Origin: Hydrogenispora ethanolica
Lineage (GTDB): Bacteria > Bacillota > UBA4882 > UBA8346
Direction: 5' to 3'
Length of the DNA: 64,000 nucleotides
Assembly (NCBI RefSeq): GCF_004340685.1
Contig: NZ_SLUN01000012.1
Location: 1 to 64,000 of the forward strand
In this document: in pieces, positions 52,043 to 59,978 of the stretch
Layout: every line of letters begins with the position of its first letter
How positions within the stretch are numbered: the stretch's first letter is position 1
Made by a program: the position numbers and the translations under genes
Notes under the pieces: generated by a model
The model's input: only the letters and a program-made list of their open reading frames with translations
Databases searched by the model: none
Told to the model about the DNA's origin: nothing

Positions 52043-52234
52043 TTATTGAGTCGCTTTATTTAATTCAACCAATAATTCATCCACTGGTATGTTATGCATT
52101 TTCGCGCCATTTTCGATTGTTTCCATGGTCATGCCCATGCATCCTGCACAACCCATGCCGAAATGTTCGAAAATTGCCGAAGCTTCGGGACATATCCGTA
52201 GCACGTCGATAATTCGAGTTTCTTTCGTTATCAT
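52043..52234 (-). CDS. DUF1858-family redox-type small protein
   Basis: The 63-residue protein has the DUF1858 pattern: TRIIDVLRICPEASAIFEHF then GMGCAGCMGMTMETIENGA with a CxxC. It ends as a helical segment. Members are linked to disulfide or hybrid-cluster redox chemistry, but no function is proven. The ATG at 52234 sits 7 bp after AAGGAG; the preceding ATG is too close. It heads the minus-strand Asp23-FakA run, divergent from rpmB. Confidence 0.8.
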   Translation of the reverse strand: MITKETRIIDVLRICPEASAIFEHFGMGCAGCMGMTMETIENGAKMHNIPVDELLVELNKATQ

Positions 52235-52273
52235 CATATCACTCCTTGCTAAAACCAGAGCGTTGAACGCCAA

Positions 52274-52535
52274 ACTTGAACTATCGATTTGTTAACACTT
52301 AAACGTATCATACCACAAACCGATACTCCATGAATACCTGATTAGCACTATCTTTATGAATAAATTTCGCGGTTTTCCAATTAAATTCCTCCTGTTTTTT
52401 CAAAATGTTCGCCTTGTCTCATGTTTACCAAGGAATCCTCCGCCCTATGTGGACCACCTCCGTAAGAACTTAGAGATTAATTCTGGTTTTAAAGATATAC
52501 TTCTTTCATATATAAAGGTTTGTCTAACTTTCCGC
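52274..52535. other. Divergent promoter region between DUF1858 and rpmB
   Basis: No gene is seen. The section is AT-rich, contains several TATA-like tracts and leads into the rpmB promoter at 52536. Confidence 0.4.
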
Positions 52536-52564
52536 TTGTCAGTAAGATTTCTTTATGGTAAAAT
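52536..52564 (+). promoter_or_regulatory. Promoter of rpmB
   Basis: TTGTCA (52536-52541), exactly 17 bp, TAAAAT (52559-52564), with the predicted start near 52571 and the start codon at 52608. Confidence 0.75.
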
Positions 52565-52607
52565 TAGTTTGCTTTAAAAAAAGCATGTTATGATGGAGGT
52601 GTATCAA

Positions 52608-52799
52608 TTGTCTAACCGTTGTTCAATCTGTGGCAAAGGCCACCAAACAGGGAATCTGGTGAGCCATTCAAATATTAAGACTCATCGTCGCTGGAAAGTT
52701 AATTTGTGCTCGGTCAAAGCCATTGTTGACGGCTCTACTCGCCGAATCAGAGTGTGTTCCCGCTGCTTGCGTTCGAACAAGGTAAAGAGGGCTATCTAG
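52608..52799 (+). CDS. rpmB: 50S ribosomal protein L28 (zinc-binding form)
   Basis: The 63-residue ribosomal protein has NRCSICGKGHQTGN and CSRCLRSNKV, giving two CxxC pairs of the zinc-containing L28 type. HSNIKTHRRWKVNL is the conserved middle. The TTG at 52608 is chosen because GGAGG ends 8 bp before it and the protein then starts as usual for L28; an upstream ATG at 52590 would put that ribosome site inside the gene. A terminator follows directly. Confidence 0.95.
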   Translation: MSNRCSICGKGHQTGNLVSHSNIKTHRRWKVNLCSVKAIVDGSTRRIRVCSRCLRSNKVKRAI

Positions 52800-52811
52800 T
52801 ACTATAATTTT

Positions 52812-52838
52812 AAAAAAGACCTACGGGTCTTTTTTGTT
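52812..52838 (+). terminator. Terminator of rpmB
   Basis: AAAAAAGACC-TAC-GGGTCTTTTTT: a 10-bp stem counting A-T pairs, followed by a T-rich run, 12 bp after the rpmB stop. It lies shortly before prs, so prs may have read-through or its own start. Confidence 0.9.
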
Positions 52839-52902
52839 TTTGCCGTTCAATTTTACAGATAATTTCGGAATATTTTGTACACCAAACGGGGGTGTTTCGG
52901 CT

Positions 52903-53850
52903 TTGTCTCGCTATGGTCCCATGCAACTTTTTTCCGGTACCTCCAATCCTATGTTGGGAAAAGAGATTGCGGATTACCTCGGTGTGAAACTCGGCGGAGT
53001 TCAGATATCCCGTTTTGCCAGCGGGGAAATTTATGTTCGATTTCTGGAAAGCATTCGGGGTTCCGATGTCTTCATCGTCCAATCGTTAGTCAATAATGTC
53101 AATGATTCCATTATGGAAATGTTGATCATGATCGACGCCTTGAAAAGAGCCTCGGCCGGAAGGATTACTCCGGTCATCCCTTATTATGGATACGCTCGCC
53201 AGGAAAAGAAATCCGCGCCGCGCGAACCCATAACCGCGCGGATGTTAGCCGATATTATCTCGGCAGTGGGCGCCGATCGTGTCATTACGATGGATTTACA
53301 CGCCCCGGCCATTCAAGGTTTCTTCAATATCCCGGTCGATCATATGACGGCCCTACCGATGCTCGCCCAGTACGTGACGCAAAAGAACATTCAAGATGGC
53401 GTAATTATAGCGCCGGATGCCGGTAGTGTAAAAAAAGCCGAAAAGCTGGCTACGCGCTTAGACATGCCATTAGGCGTAATGTATAAGCGTCGCCCGGCTC
53501 CCAATGTAGCTGAAATGACCTTTTTTATCGGCGATGTTAAAAATAAAACTCCGATTATCATTGACGATATGGTCGACACTGCCGGCAGCATCATGCAAGT
53601 AGTGGATGCACTGCTGGAGAGGGGGGCCAAACCGGAGATTCATTTATTAACCACGCACGGTTTATTTTCACCGCCCGCGGTAGACCGATTGCGGCATCCG
53701 GCCATCAAAGAGATTGTAGCCTGTAATACGGTGCCGCTTCCTCCAGAAAAATTTCTTCCGAATGTCACTGTTTTATCCGTGGCTCCTTTGTTTGGGGATG
53801 CCATTCGCCGAATCCATCAAGACATCTCCGTGAGTGTCCTCTTCGATTGA
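52903..53850 (+). CDS. prs: Ribose-phosphate pyrophosphokinase
   Basis: The 315-residue enzyme makes PRPP from ribose 5-phosphate and ATP. The segments FSGTSNPMLGKEIADYLG, PYYGYARQEKK and DLHAPAIQGFFNIPVDHM and the PRPP-binding IIDDMVDTAGS are all present. The TTG at 52903 with GGGGG about 10 bp upstream gives a normal length; the frame opens earlier at 52834 but inside the rpmB terminator. Its 3' end meets a strong terminator and then DnaA-box array copy 3. Confidence 0.94.
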   Translation: MSRYGPMQLFSGTSNPMLGKEIADYLGVKLGGVQISRFASGEIYVRFLESIRGSDVFIVQSLVNNVNDSIMEMLIMIDALKRASAGRITPVIPYYGYARQEKKSAPREPITARMLADIISAVGADRVITMDLHAPAIQGFFNIPVDHMTALPMLAQYVTQKNIQDGVIIAPDAGSVKKAEKLATRLDMPLGVMYKRRPAPNVAEMTFFIGDVKNKTPIIIDDMVDTAGSIMQVVDALLERGAKPEIHLLTTHGLFSPPAVDRLRHPAIKEIVACNTVPLPPEKFLPNVTVLSVAPLFGDAIRRIHQDISVSVLFD

Positions 53851-53885
53851 GAGACGGCCTTTCCAGATTTCTATTCGATTCGAAG

Positions 53886-53913
53886 AAAAACCCGGTACAT
53901 TTCCGGGTTTTTT
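53886..53913 (+). terminator. Terminator of prs
   Basis: AAAAACCCGG pairs with CCGGGTTTTT across a 6-nt loop, then TT. It lies 35 bp after the prs stop and directly abuts array copy 3. Confidence 0.9.
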
Positions 53914-53917
53914 GATT

Positions 53918-54436
53918 AACTGAGTATCAACTTGGCTCCGCTCACCCGCTGACTGTACCCGGTTTTCGTCACACTTCCCCGACTTATCCACAGCCAAAAC
54001 CATTAACCACGTTAAACGGATCCGTTTATCCACAAAAACAGATCGCTGATTCACAAAAGGAGCTTGCTGAGCGACTGAGCAAGCTCTCTTATTCACAAAA
54101 CAAGCTTGCTCATCCACAAAAAGAGCTTGCTGAGCGACTGAGCGAGCTCGCTTATTCACAAAACAAGCTTGCTCATCCACAAAAAGAGCTTGCCGAGCGA
54201 CTGAGTGAGCTCTCTTATTCACAAAACAAGCTTGCTCATCCACAAAAAGAGCTTGTTGAACGCCTGAGTGAGCTCTCTTATTCACAAAAAGAGCTCGCCC
54301 GACGACTGAAAGAACTCTTTTTCCTCAAAAAGAGCTTGTTCAGCGATTGAAAGAGCTCTTTCAGTCACCCAAAGAGATCCGTGATCCGCAAAATCACTCT
54401 TTCGGCTCCTCAACCCGGTCACGTATCCGCCAAACA
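53918..54436. repeat. Phased DnaA-box array, family 1, copy 3
   Basis: This is the most regular copy. Boxes start at 53984, 54026, 54047, 54089, 54110, 54152, 54173, 54215, 54236 and 54278. Steps alternate 42, 21, 42, 21 without exception, forming a 63-bp super-repeat. TTATTCACA alternates with TCATCCACA after two TTATCCACA boxes in the head and a TGATTCACA. Each later 42-bp step holds a dyad (GAGCTTGC...GC-AGCTC). Degenerate units continue to 54382. Head and tail match copy 2. It lies between the convergent genes prs and yqeH, so it is not a promoter region. Confidence 0.88.
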
Positions 54437-54517
54437 ACGCTACTTGACGCCATGACTTATCCTTCAATCCCTTCGTGAATGAGCGGAGCGAACTTGATAA
54501 TCATTTCGATTATTCTT

Positions 54518-55627
54518 TTATTCTTTTTTACCAATTACGGCCGGACGAATCTCCCAGCGAATCCCCGATGGGATGGTCATACGGAGACTGGCTGTTTCTC
54601 TACGGAAAGAAAGCCATCCCAGTCCCGATATTGCCAGATCCGAGTTGGGTTGCAGGGTGATTGTCTCCGTAACCCATTCAATCTTCCTGCGGCAACTATC
54701 GCAGCATGGATTCAACCAATCGGGTTGGTCGTCTAACAACGCCCGAATTTTACTGTTGTCGGTCCGATGAATCATTAATTCCGGAGATGCGAAACTGATT
54801 ACGACTACCTCCGATTCCGTTAAAGATTCCAAACCGACCAAGCCTCCGACGATCAGTCCTTTTCCCGGCTTGATCCCCCATAGCTTCTGCTGGATCTTGC
54901 GTTCCGGCAAAAGCAAACTGGCGCATTTTGTGCATAAACGATCGCTAAAACGATCTCCGGGGTTCAACCCGGGCGTGTCGATCAAGGTGTTGCGCCCCTT
55001 GAAGATGCTCCAGTTGCTCAAGCCCATGGTGGTACCGGGGAAACGAGAAATCGTAGGTCCAAAATCAGCGCCTTCTTTATTCAAAATGCTTTTTACCAAC
55101 GATGATTTGCCGACGTTGGAGACTCCCAAAATGGCAATTTTGGTCCCGGAAGCGGTTGCTTTCTGCAGCCGCTCTTTTAAAGCGGTGATTCCCTTCTCCT
55201 TGAGTCCGCTGACGGCACAAATCGCCTTGGGAGCCTTTAATCCGATGTGCTGTACATAGCTGGCGGCATAATTGGTTACTTCCTCGGTTTTCGTACGTTC
55301 CGGCAATAAATCGATTTTATTGAGGACCAACAGATACGGTTTGTCCCCTAAAAATCCGGACCAAACCGGTAAACTTCCGGTAAGATCAGAAAAGTCAACC
55401 ACTAGCACCAGTAGATCACTGAGCGTTATGGCTTTCGTAATGTTTTCCCGAATCAGATTCGGGTCAGGATTGGTCGAACCAATCTCATTGTAGTGAGTGA
55501 CCCGAAAACAGCGTTGACACACCAGCGGCCCACTTCGTTCCCGGGCCTCGGCGGGAATAAAACCGGGCTTATTCCGGTCTTCGCTTTGTAAAACCGAACC
55601 GCAACCTCGACAGTAACCATTCTTCAT
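54518..55627 (-). CDS. yqeH: Ribosome biogenesis GTPase YqeH
   Basis: The 369-residue circularly permuted GTPase acts in 30S subunit assembly. An N-terminal zinc finger (CRGCGSVLQ, CQRCFRVTHY) precedes G motifs in permuted order: NKIDLLP (G4), GVSNVGKSSLV (G1), IDTPGLNPGD (G3). It overlaps yqeG by 4 bp. The length is normal for the family. Confidence 0.94.
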   Translation of the reverse strand: MKNGYCRGCGSVLQSEDRNKPGFIPAEARERSGPLVCQRCFRVTHYNEIGSTNPDPNLIRENITKAITLSDLLVLVVDFSDLTGSLPVWSGFLGDKPYLLVLNKIDLLPERTKTEEVTNYAASYVQHIGLKAPKAICAVSGLKEKGITALKERLQKATASGTKIAILGVSNVGKSSLVKSILNKEGADFGPTISRFPGTTMGLSNWSIFKGRNTLIDTPGLNPGDRFSDRLCTKCASLLLPERKIQQKLWGIKPGKGLIVGGLVGLESLTESEVVVISFASPELMIHRTDNSKIRALLDDQPDWLNPCCDSCRRKIEWVTETITLQPNSDLAISGLGWLSFRRETASLRMTIPSGIRWEIRPAVIGKKE

Positions 55628-56130
55628 TTCAGAATTCCTTTCTTACGAAACCGCTTAATGACCAGACGTTCTAACTTTCGTACAGCCTTGGTGCTCAAGA
55701 ATTCGGTAGTACTCAAGGGAGGTGTCCAAATGGTGTAAAGTTCCATGCGGTTTCCACCAAGAATATCGGTGAATAACTGATCGCCGACCACGGCTGTCTC
55801 TTCCGGGAGGGTGGCCAGCAATTCCAAGGCTTTGCGAAACGGCAACTTTCTGGGTTTAGCCGCCCGCGATACATAGGGCACGTCGAGAGCGCGGGCAACA
55901 GCCTCGACTCGGTGCTCCAATGCATTGGACAGAATGCAAATTTTAAAGCCCTCCGCCTTAAACCTTTCGATCAGGACGACCACTTCGGGGTCTAAAATAT
56001 CTTTCTTCCATTCAACCAAAGTATTATCCAGATCGAAGATGACCCCCCGGATCCCAACTTTCTTCAGTTCCTCAAGATTGAGTTCCAAGATCGAGTTTGC
56101 CTGACAGTCCGGGCATAACTTTTCAAGCAT
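55624..56130 (-). CDS. yqeG: YqeG-family HAD phosphatase
   Basis: The 168-residue HAD IIIA protein has motif I FDLDNTLVEW, motif II CILSNALEH and motif III GDQLFTDILGGN. It is the usual upstream partner of yqeH in Bacillota. The substrate in bacteria is not firmly known. The N-terminus has a Cys pair, LCPDCQAN. Confidence 0.9.
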   Translation of the reverse strand: MLEKLCPDCQANSILELNLEELKKVGIRGVIFDLDNTLVEWKKDILDPEVVVLIERFKAEGFKICILSNALEHRVEAVARALDVPYVSRAAKPRKLPFRKALELLATLPEETAVVGDQLFTDILGGNRMELYTIWTPPLSTTEFLSTKAVRKLERLVIKRFRKKGILK

Positions 56131-56160
56131 TCAAACCTCCATGAATACAATCGGTAGTTT

Positions 56161-57009
56161 TTATAGTTCCGCCGCAGAATAAGTATATTTTTGGTTGCAA
56201 AATTGACATTGAACCTCAATATTGCCTTGCTCTTGAATAATCTTTTCCAACTCTTGGCGCCCTAGGCTCAGCAAGGGGCCGCGAAAGCGTTCCCCTGAAC
56301 AGTCACAATAATATTTTACCGGCATCTCCGCCAGGATTTTAAGGCTTCCAATCGCAAAACGCCGCGCTAATTGTGCTGAAGTCTCTCCGGAGTTCAGTAT
56401 TGTCGTCACTGCCGGTATGTATCGTAAGGTCTCTTCAAGGCTCATCGCCACGGCGTCCGGGCATCCCGGTAACAACTGAACAATGAAACCGCCCGCGGCT
56501 TGAACTTGGCCGTCCGGGGCCACGAGAACACCCAATCCCACAGCTGACGGGATTTGTTCCGATTTGGTAAAATAATAGGCTAAATCCTCGCCGATTTCTC
56601 CGCTTTGGATAGGGACTACCCCATTGTAGGGATTTTTTAGACCATGATCTTTAATTACCGTTAATGTGCCCGGGCCGACCGCTTTCGCAATATCAAATTT
56701 TCCCAGAGGATTCAGATCCAGGTCAACCTGGGGATTCTCCAGGTAGCCTTTGACTGTCCCGGGCTGATTGGATACACCGATAATTTTTCCCAAAGGTCCC
56801 TCACCGGCGAATTGGACGGTCAATCTTTTTAGCGTATCGCTCATTACGCCCATCATCAATGTCCCGGTAAGCACTCTACCCAAAGCAGCGGTTGCGGTCG
56901 GCCACGTCTGGTGGATCCGGCGGGCTTCTTCTACCACGCCGGTGGTAGACACGGTATAAATCCGCACCATGTCATTGGCAGTGGTGGCTATCATCAGGGA
57001 ATCGGTCAT
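56161..57009 (-). CDS. hslO: Redox-regulated chaperone Hsp33
   Basis: The 282-residue protein has the Hsp33 core (GRVLTGTLMMGVMS, GVSNQPGTVKGYLENP) and the zinc switch CDCS followed by CQFCNQK near the C-terminus. These four cysteines release zinc on oxidation and activate holdase function. It overlaps the start-distal end of the MBL gene by 4 bp. Length is normal. Confidence 0.94.
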   Translation of the reverse strand: MTDSLMIATTANDMVRIYTVSTTGVVEEARRIHQTWPTATAALGRVLTGTLMMGVMSDTLKRLTVQFAGEGPLGKIIGVSNQPGTVKGYLENPQVDLDLNPLGKFDIAKAVGPGTLTVIKDHGLKNPYNGVVPIQSGEIGEDLAYYFTKSEQIPSAVGLGVLVAPDGQVQAAGGFIVQLLPGCPDAVAMSLEETLRYIPAVTTILNSGETSAQLARRFAIGSLKILAEMPVKYYCDCSGERFRGPLLSLGRQELEKIIQEQGNIEVQCQFCNQKYTYSAAEL

Positions 57010-57775
57010 TCGTCTGTCACCTCAATTTGTTCTCCGTCAAAACCCAACTCTACTCCCTCAGGCAACCAGTGCCGGGAATCACTATGTTTAAAATCATGGC
57101 ATAGATGGGTAAAAACGGCGCGCTTCGGCTTAAGGGCCGCAACGGTTCTCAACCCTTCATCCAGATTAAAATGGGTCGGATGTTTTCGAAACCGCAACAC
57201 GCCCAGAATTAATAATTCTAAATCAGTTAACAGCTCCATGCTCGATGGCGGAATTTGACTGCAGTCCGTGATATAAGCGAACCGGCCGATACGATAGCCG
57301 AAGATCGTTAGTTTCCCATGGAGAACCGGGACCGGAACAACCTTGATTCCCTTAAACTGAAAAGCCCGCTCAACCGGATTGAGAACCACTCGTGGTTTAC
57401 CTCCTCCGACTTGCACGGAGTCATCAAAGACATAGGCGAACATCCGGCCAATCTCCGCCAGGTGGGATGCTCCGCCGTATACGGGAATGGAATCCTTCTG
57501 CAATTCATTGAAACGGCGTAGATCGTCGAAACCGCAAACGTGATCGGCATGGGTATGCGTTAATAATAAGCATCCACCCGGGTCATCCGGTTTAGCAGAG
57601 CTTGAATTCGAAACTCGGTTGCGGTATCAATAAGGATGCTGTAAGGGCCGGTTTGGATCCAGGCCGATGAGCGGGTACGACGGTCCCGCGGATCGTTCGA
57701 ACTGCATGCCGGGCAATCGCAACCTAAAACCGGAACCCCATGCGAAGTTCCGGTCCCCAGTAAAGTCACTTGCAT
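57006..57775 (-). pseudogene. MBL-fold hydrolase (PhnP-like) with a single-base frameshift
   Basis: Two adjacent frames together make one PhnP/YycJ-like hydrolase of about 256 residues. Residues 1-71 (57560-57775) start VTLLGTGTSHGVPVLGCDCPAC and stop at TAA just before the metal-binding motif. The motif THTHADHVCGFDDL and the remainder follow in another frame, ending at 57006. One base is missing near 57569-57572, next to a TTATTATTA run. It may be a real mutation, a sequencing error or slippage. Family members hydrolyse cyclic phosphodiesters. The Cys/His pattern (GCDCPAC) is otherwise intact. Confidence 0.8.
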
Positions 57776-57805
57776 TGTTTCATCCCATTTTAGCCTCCGG
57801 ACCAG

Positions 57806-58909
57806 TCAGTTCCGCCGAACCAGCTCCTGGAGCCGGGCACGTTCCAACATTTTTTGTGCTTGCAAATGCTGTTCAAAGGTATTGCTGAAGACATGCGTTC
57901 CATCCGGTTTCGCCACAAAATACAGATAACTGACTGTTGCCGGGTCCGCTGCGGCTTTTAATGAAGCCAGGCCCGGATTGGCAATGGGTCCCGGCGGCAG
58001 TCCCCGATGCAAATAGGTATTAAAAGGAGATTGGACCGCGATGTCTTTATAGGATAGGCGCTCTTTGTGAACCCCCAAGGCATATTCAACCGTGGCGCAG
58101 GATTGCAAGGGATACCCTTTTTGCAAGCGGTTTTGAAAAACACCGGCAATCACTGGCCGCTCCTCAGCCTTGCGGGCCTCTTTTTCGACCAGCGAAGCCA
58201 GAATCACCAGATCGTGTCGTTTATCCTGCGGGATATTCTGAAAGCTGGCCATGAATAACTGCTTAAACCGGCGGAGCATTGTCGCAATGATCTCAGTTTC
58301 ATCGCTGTGATTATCGAAGTAATAAGTGTCCGGGAAGAGATACCCTTCCATTCCATTCGTCATGGGGACATCACCCAAGATGCTCTGGAATAAATGTTGG
58401 TTCTTGAGTTCATCTAAAAAGCGTTTCCGATCAACCAAACCCTTCGTCGACAACAGATCGACCACTTCTCGAACGGTGAAGCCTTCCGGAATGGTAACCC
58501 GGATCTGAAAGGGAGTTCCCTGGCGCAACTGGCGAACGATCTCCGGCAGCGACATTCCGGGCCCGACCCGGTAGCGGCCCGCCCTGAGCATTTGGTCGCG
58601 CGGATCAAAACGGATATAAAATTCGAAAACGCTTTTACTCCGTATAATCCCCTGTTTTTGCAGCAAGTTGCCGATCTGCCGCAGCGAAGTTCCATATTCA
58701 ATTTCGAAAACTTGTTTTCCCTTGATTCCCGGGGCCATCGGAAAAAGATTCCATAGAAAAACGACGCAACCGCTGGTTAGGATCAGGCCAAAAATGGCAA
58801 GGCCACCCCCGAAAAGAGGGTGGTTGCGCCAAAAACTGGTCGCGTGGCTTTTGATGCCGCTCATCACAGTATGGGTACGGAACCAAGAGGCTATTTTTTG
58901 CATCAGCAA
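57806..58909 (-). CDS. mltG: Endolytic murein transglycosylase MltG
   Basis: The 367-residue membrane protein cleaves nascent glycan strands, setting chain length. It has one N-terminal transmembrane helix (about 34-55) and a LysM-like subdomain (about 80-150). The YceG catalytic domain has ASLVEKEARKAEERP (catalytic Glu) and ATVEYALGVHKERLSY. The order mltG, DUF1292, ruvX matches yrrL-yrzB-yrrK of B. subtilis. Confidence 0.94.
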   Translation of the reverse strand: MLMQKIASWFRTHTVMSGIKSHATSFWRNHPLFGGGLAIFGLILTSGCVVFLWNLFPMAPGIKGKQVFEIEYGTSLRQIGNLLQKQGIIRSKSVFEFYIRFDPRDQMLRAGRYRVGPGMSLPEIVRQLRQGTPFQIRVTIPEGFTVREVVDLLSTKGLVDRKRFLDELKNQHLFQSILGDVPMTNGMEGYLFPDTYYFDNHSDETEIIATMLRRFKQLFMASFQNIPQDKRHDLVILASLVEKEARKAEERPVIAGVFQNRLQKGYPLQSCATVEYALGVHKERLSYKDIAVQSPFNTYLHRGLPPGPIANPGLASLKAAADPATVSYLYFVAKPDGTHVFSNTFEQHLQAQKMLERARLQELVRRN

Positions 58910-59062
58910 ACAACCGACCTCCTGGACCCATTATACTAGAAAAAGTGGGGAAAGACAAACCCCTGGATATACTAAGTTGTTTCAGATGTTCAGAGAAATC
59001 CGCCGGACGGTCCGGGAATCAAATCCGAGACGCAACCGGGCCCCATCAAATGAAGCTGTCTT

Positions 59063-59347
59063 TTAATCCTCGTCGGTCTCGTCTTCTTCGTCGATCATTT
59101 CTTCCAGCGCTTCGCACACCTTGGCGAATTCATCATCATCCTCGATATCGACCAGAACTTCCTCGCCTTTCTCGTCGGTCTCGATCTTAAAGATGACTGC
59201 TTCCTCTTCCTCTTCGTTCTCCTGGGTTTCGGGGACCATCACCGCATACTTGGCATCTTCCACTTCGACGATGTTCAATAGATTAAAACGATGTTCCTGC
59301 CCTTCTTCATCCACGAGTGTAATCCAATTGGTTTCTTGGTCTGACAC
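59063..59347 (-). CDS. DUF1292 protein (YrzB-like)
   Basis: The 94-residue very acidic protein has the DUF1292 core ITLVDEEGQEHRFNLLNIVE, YAVMVP and AVIFKIETDEKGEEVL. GTG at 59347 is chosen because GGAGG lies 7 bp upstream; the frame extends 18 codons further without support. Function is unknown; its place between ruvX and mltG is conserved. Confidence 0.88.
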   Translation of the reverse strand: MSDQETNWITLVDEEGQEHRFNLLNIVEVEDAKYAVMVPETQENEEEEEAVIFKIETDEKGEEVLVDIEDDDEFAKVCEALEEMIDEEDETDED

Positions 59348-59409
59348 TATAGCGCCTCCTAAATTTATTTGAATCGTATGTTTTACGAAACGACCCCTCA
59401 TTTTCCAAA

Positions 59410-59859
59410 TTACTCCGGTATTTTTCCCTTCTGCTCCAAGTTCATTCCAACTTTCGCATCCAAGAAGTTTTGCAGGATGATCACAGCCGCGACTTTATCG
59501 ATTCGGGAGCGGCGTTCCCGCCGGGACAAATCAGCTTCCAGGAGAGCTTTTTCCGCTGAACCCGTCGAAAGCCGCTCATCCCAATAAAAAATCGGGATTT
59601 TGACGAGCTTCGCCAATTCAGTGCCAAATCCGCGCACTTTTTCGGCCATCGGCCCTTCGGTCCCGTTCATATTTTTGGGCAGTCCGATGACCAGTCCGTC
59701 AATCTCGCGGTCACTCATCATCTGACACAAAGAATCCAGATCCTTACGGAAGGAACCGGATCGCTGCAAAACCATATATCCTTGAGCGGTTATCTCCAAA
59801 GGATCACTAATGGCGATTCCAATTCGTTTCTCTCCGACATCCAATCCCATCCAACGCAT
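59410..59859 (-). CDS. ruvX: Holliday junction resolvase-like RuvX (YqgF)
   Basis: The 149-residue RNase H-fold nuclease has GLDVGEKRIGIAISD, VIGLPKNMNGTEG and YWDERLST, which carry the acidic active-site residues. YqgF is implicated in 16S rRNA maturation or recombination. The ATG at 59859 has GAAGGTGG upstream, so the longer start at 59886 is rejected. Confidence 0.92.
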   Translation of the reverse strand: MRWMGLDVGEKRIGIAISDPLEITAQGYMVLQRSGSFRKDLDSLCQMMSDREIDGLVIGLPKNMNGTEGPMAEKVRGFGTELAKLVKIPIFYWDERLSTGSAEKALLEADLSRRERRSRIDKVAAVIILQNFLDAKVGMNLEQKGKIPE

Positions 59860-59978
59860 GAATCCACCTTCACAGTTCTCTTTCATAACAATGTTTCCGG
59901 GTTTCGCGCTGTCCTAAGTATCAGGCAACGAGCCACTTTCAAATTCCGTTGCATATCGTAAACCAGTTCCATGATATC

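Noticed and set aside
53773-54285. 170-codon minus-strand heptad-repeat frame
   Set aside because: It is the reverse reading of the DnaA-box array and runs into the prs gene; a 21-bp period keeps all stop-free frames open by chance.
53918-54436. CRISPR array
   Set aside because: The regular repeats have no unique spacers: intervals are themselves repeated, and no cas genes are present.
53918-54436. Chromosomal origin oriC
   Set aside because: DnaA boxes are present, but dnaA, dnaN or other origin neighbours and an AT-rich unwinding region are not, and there are three such elements in the window.
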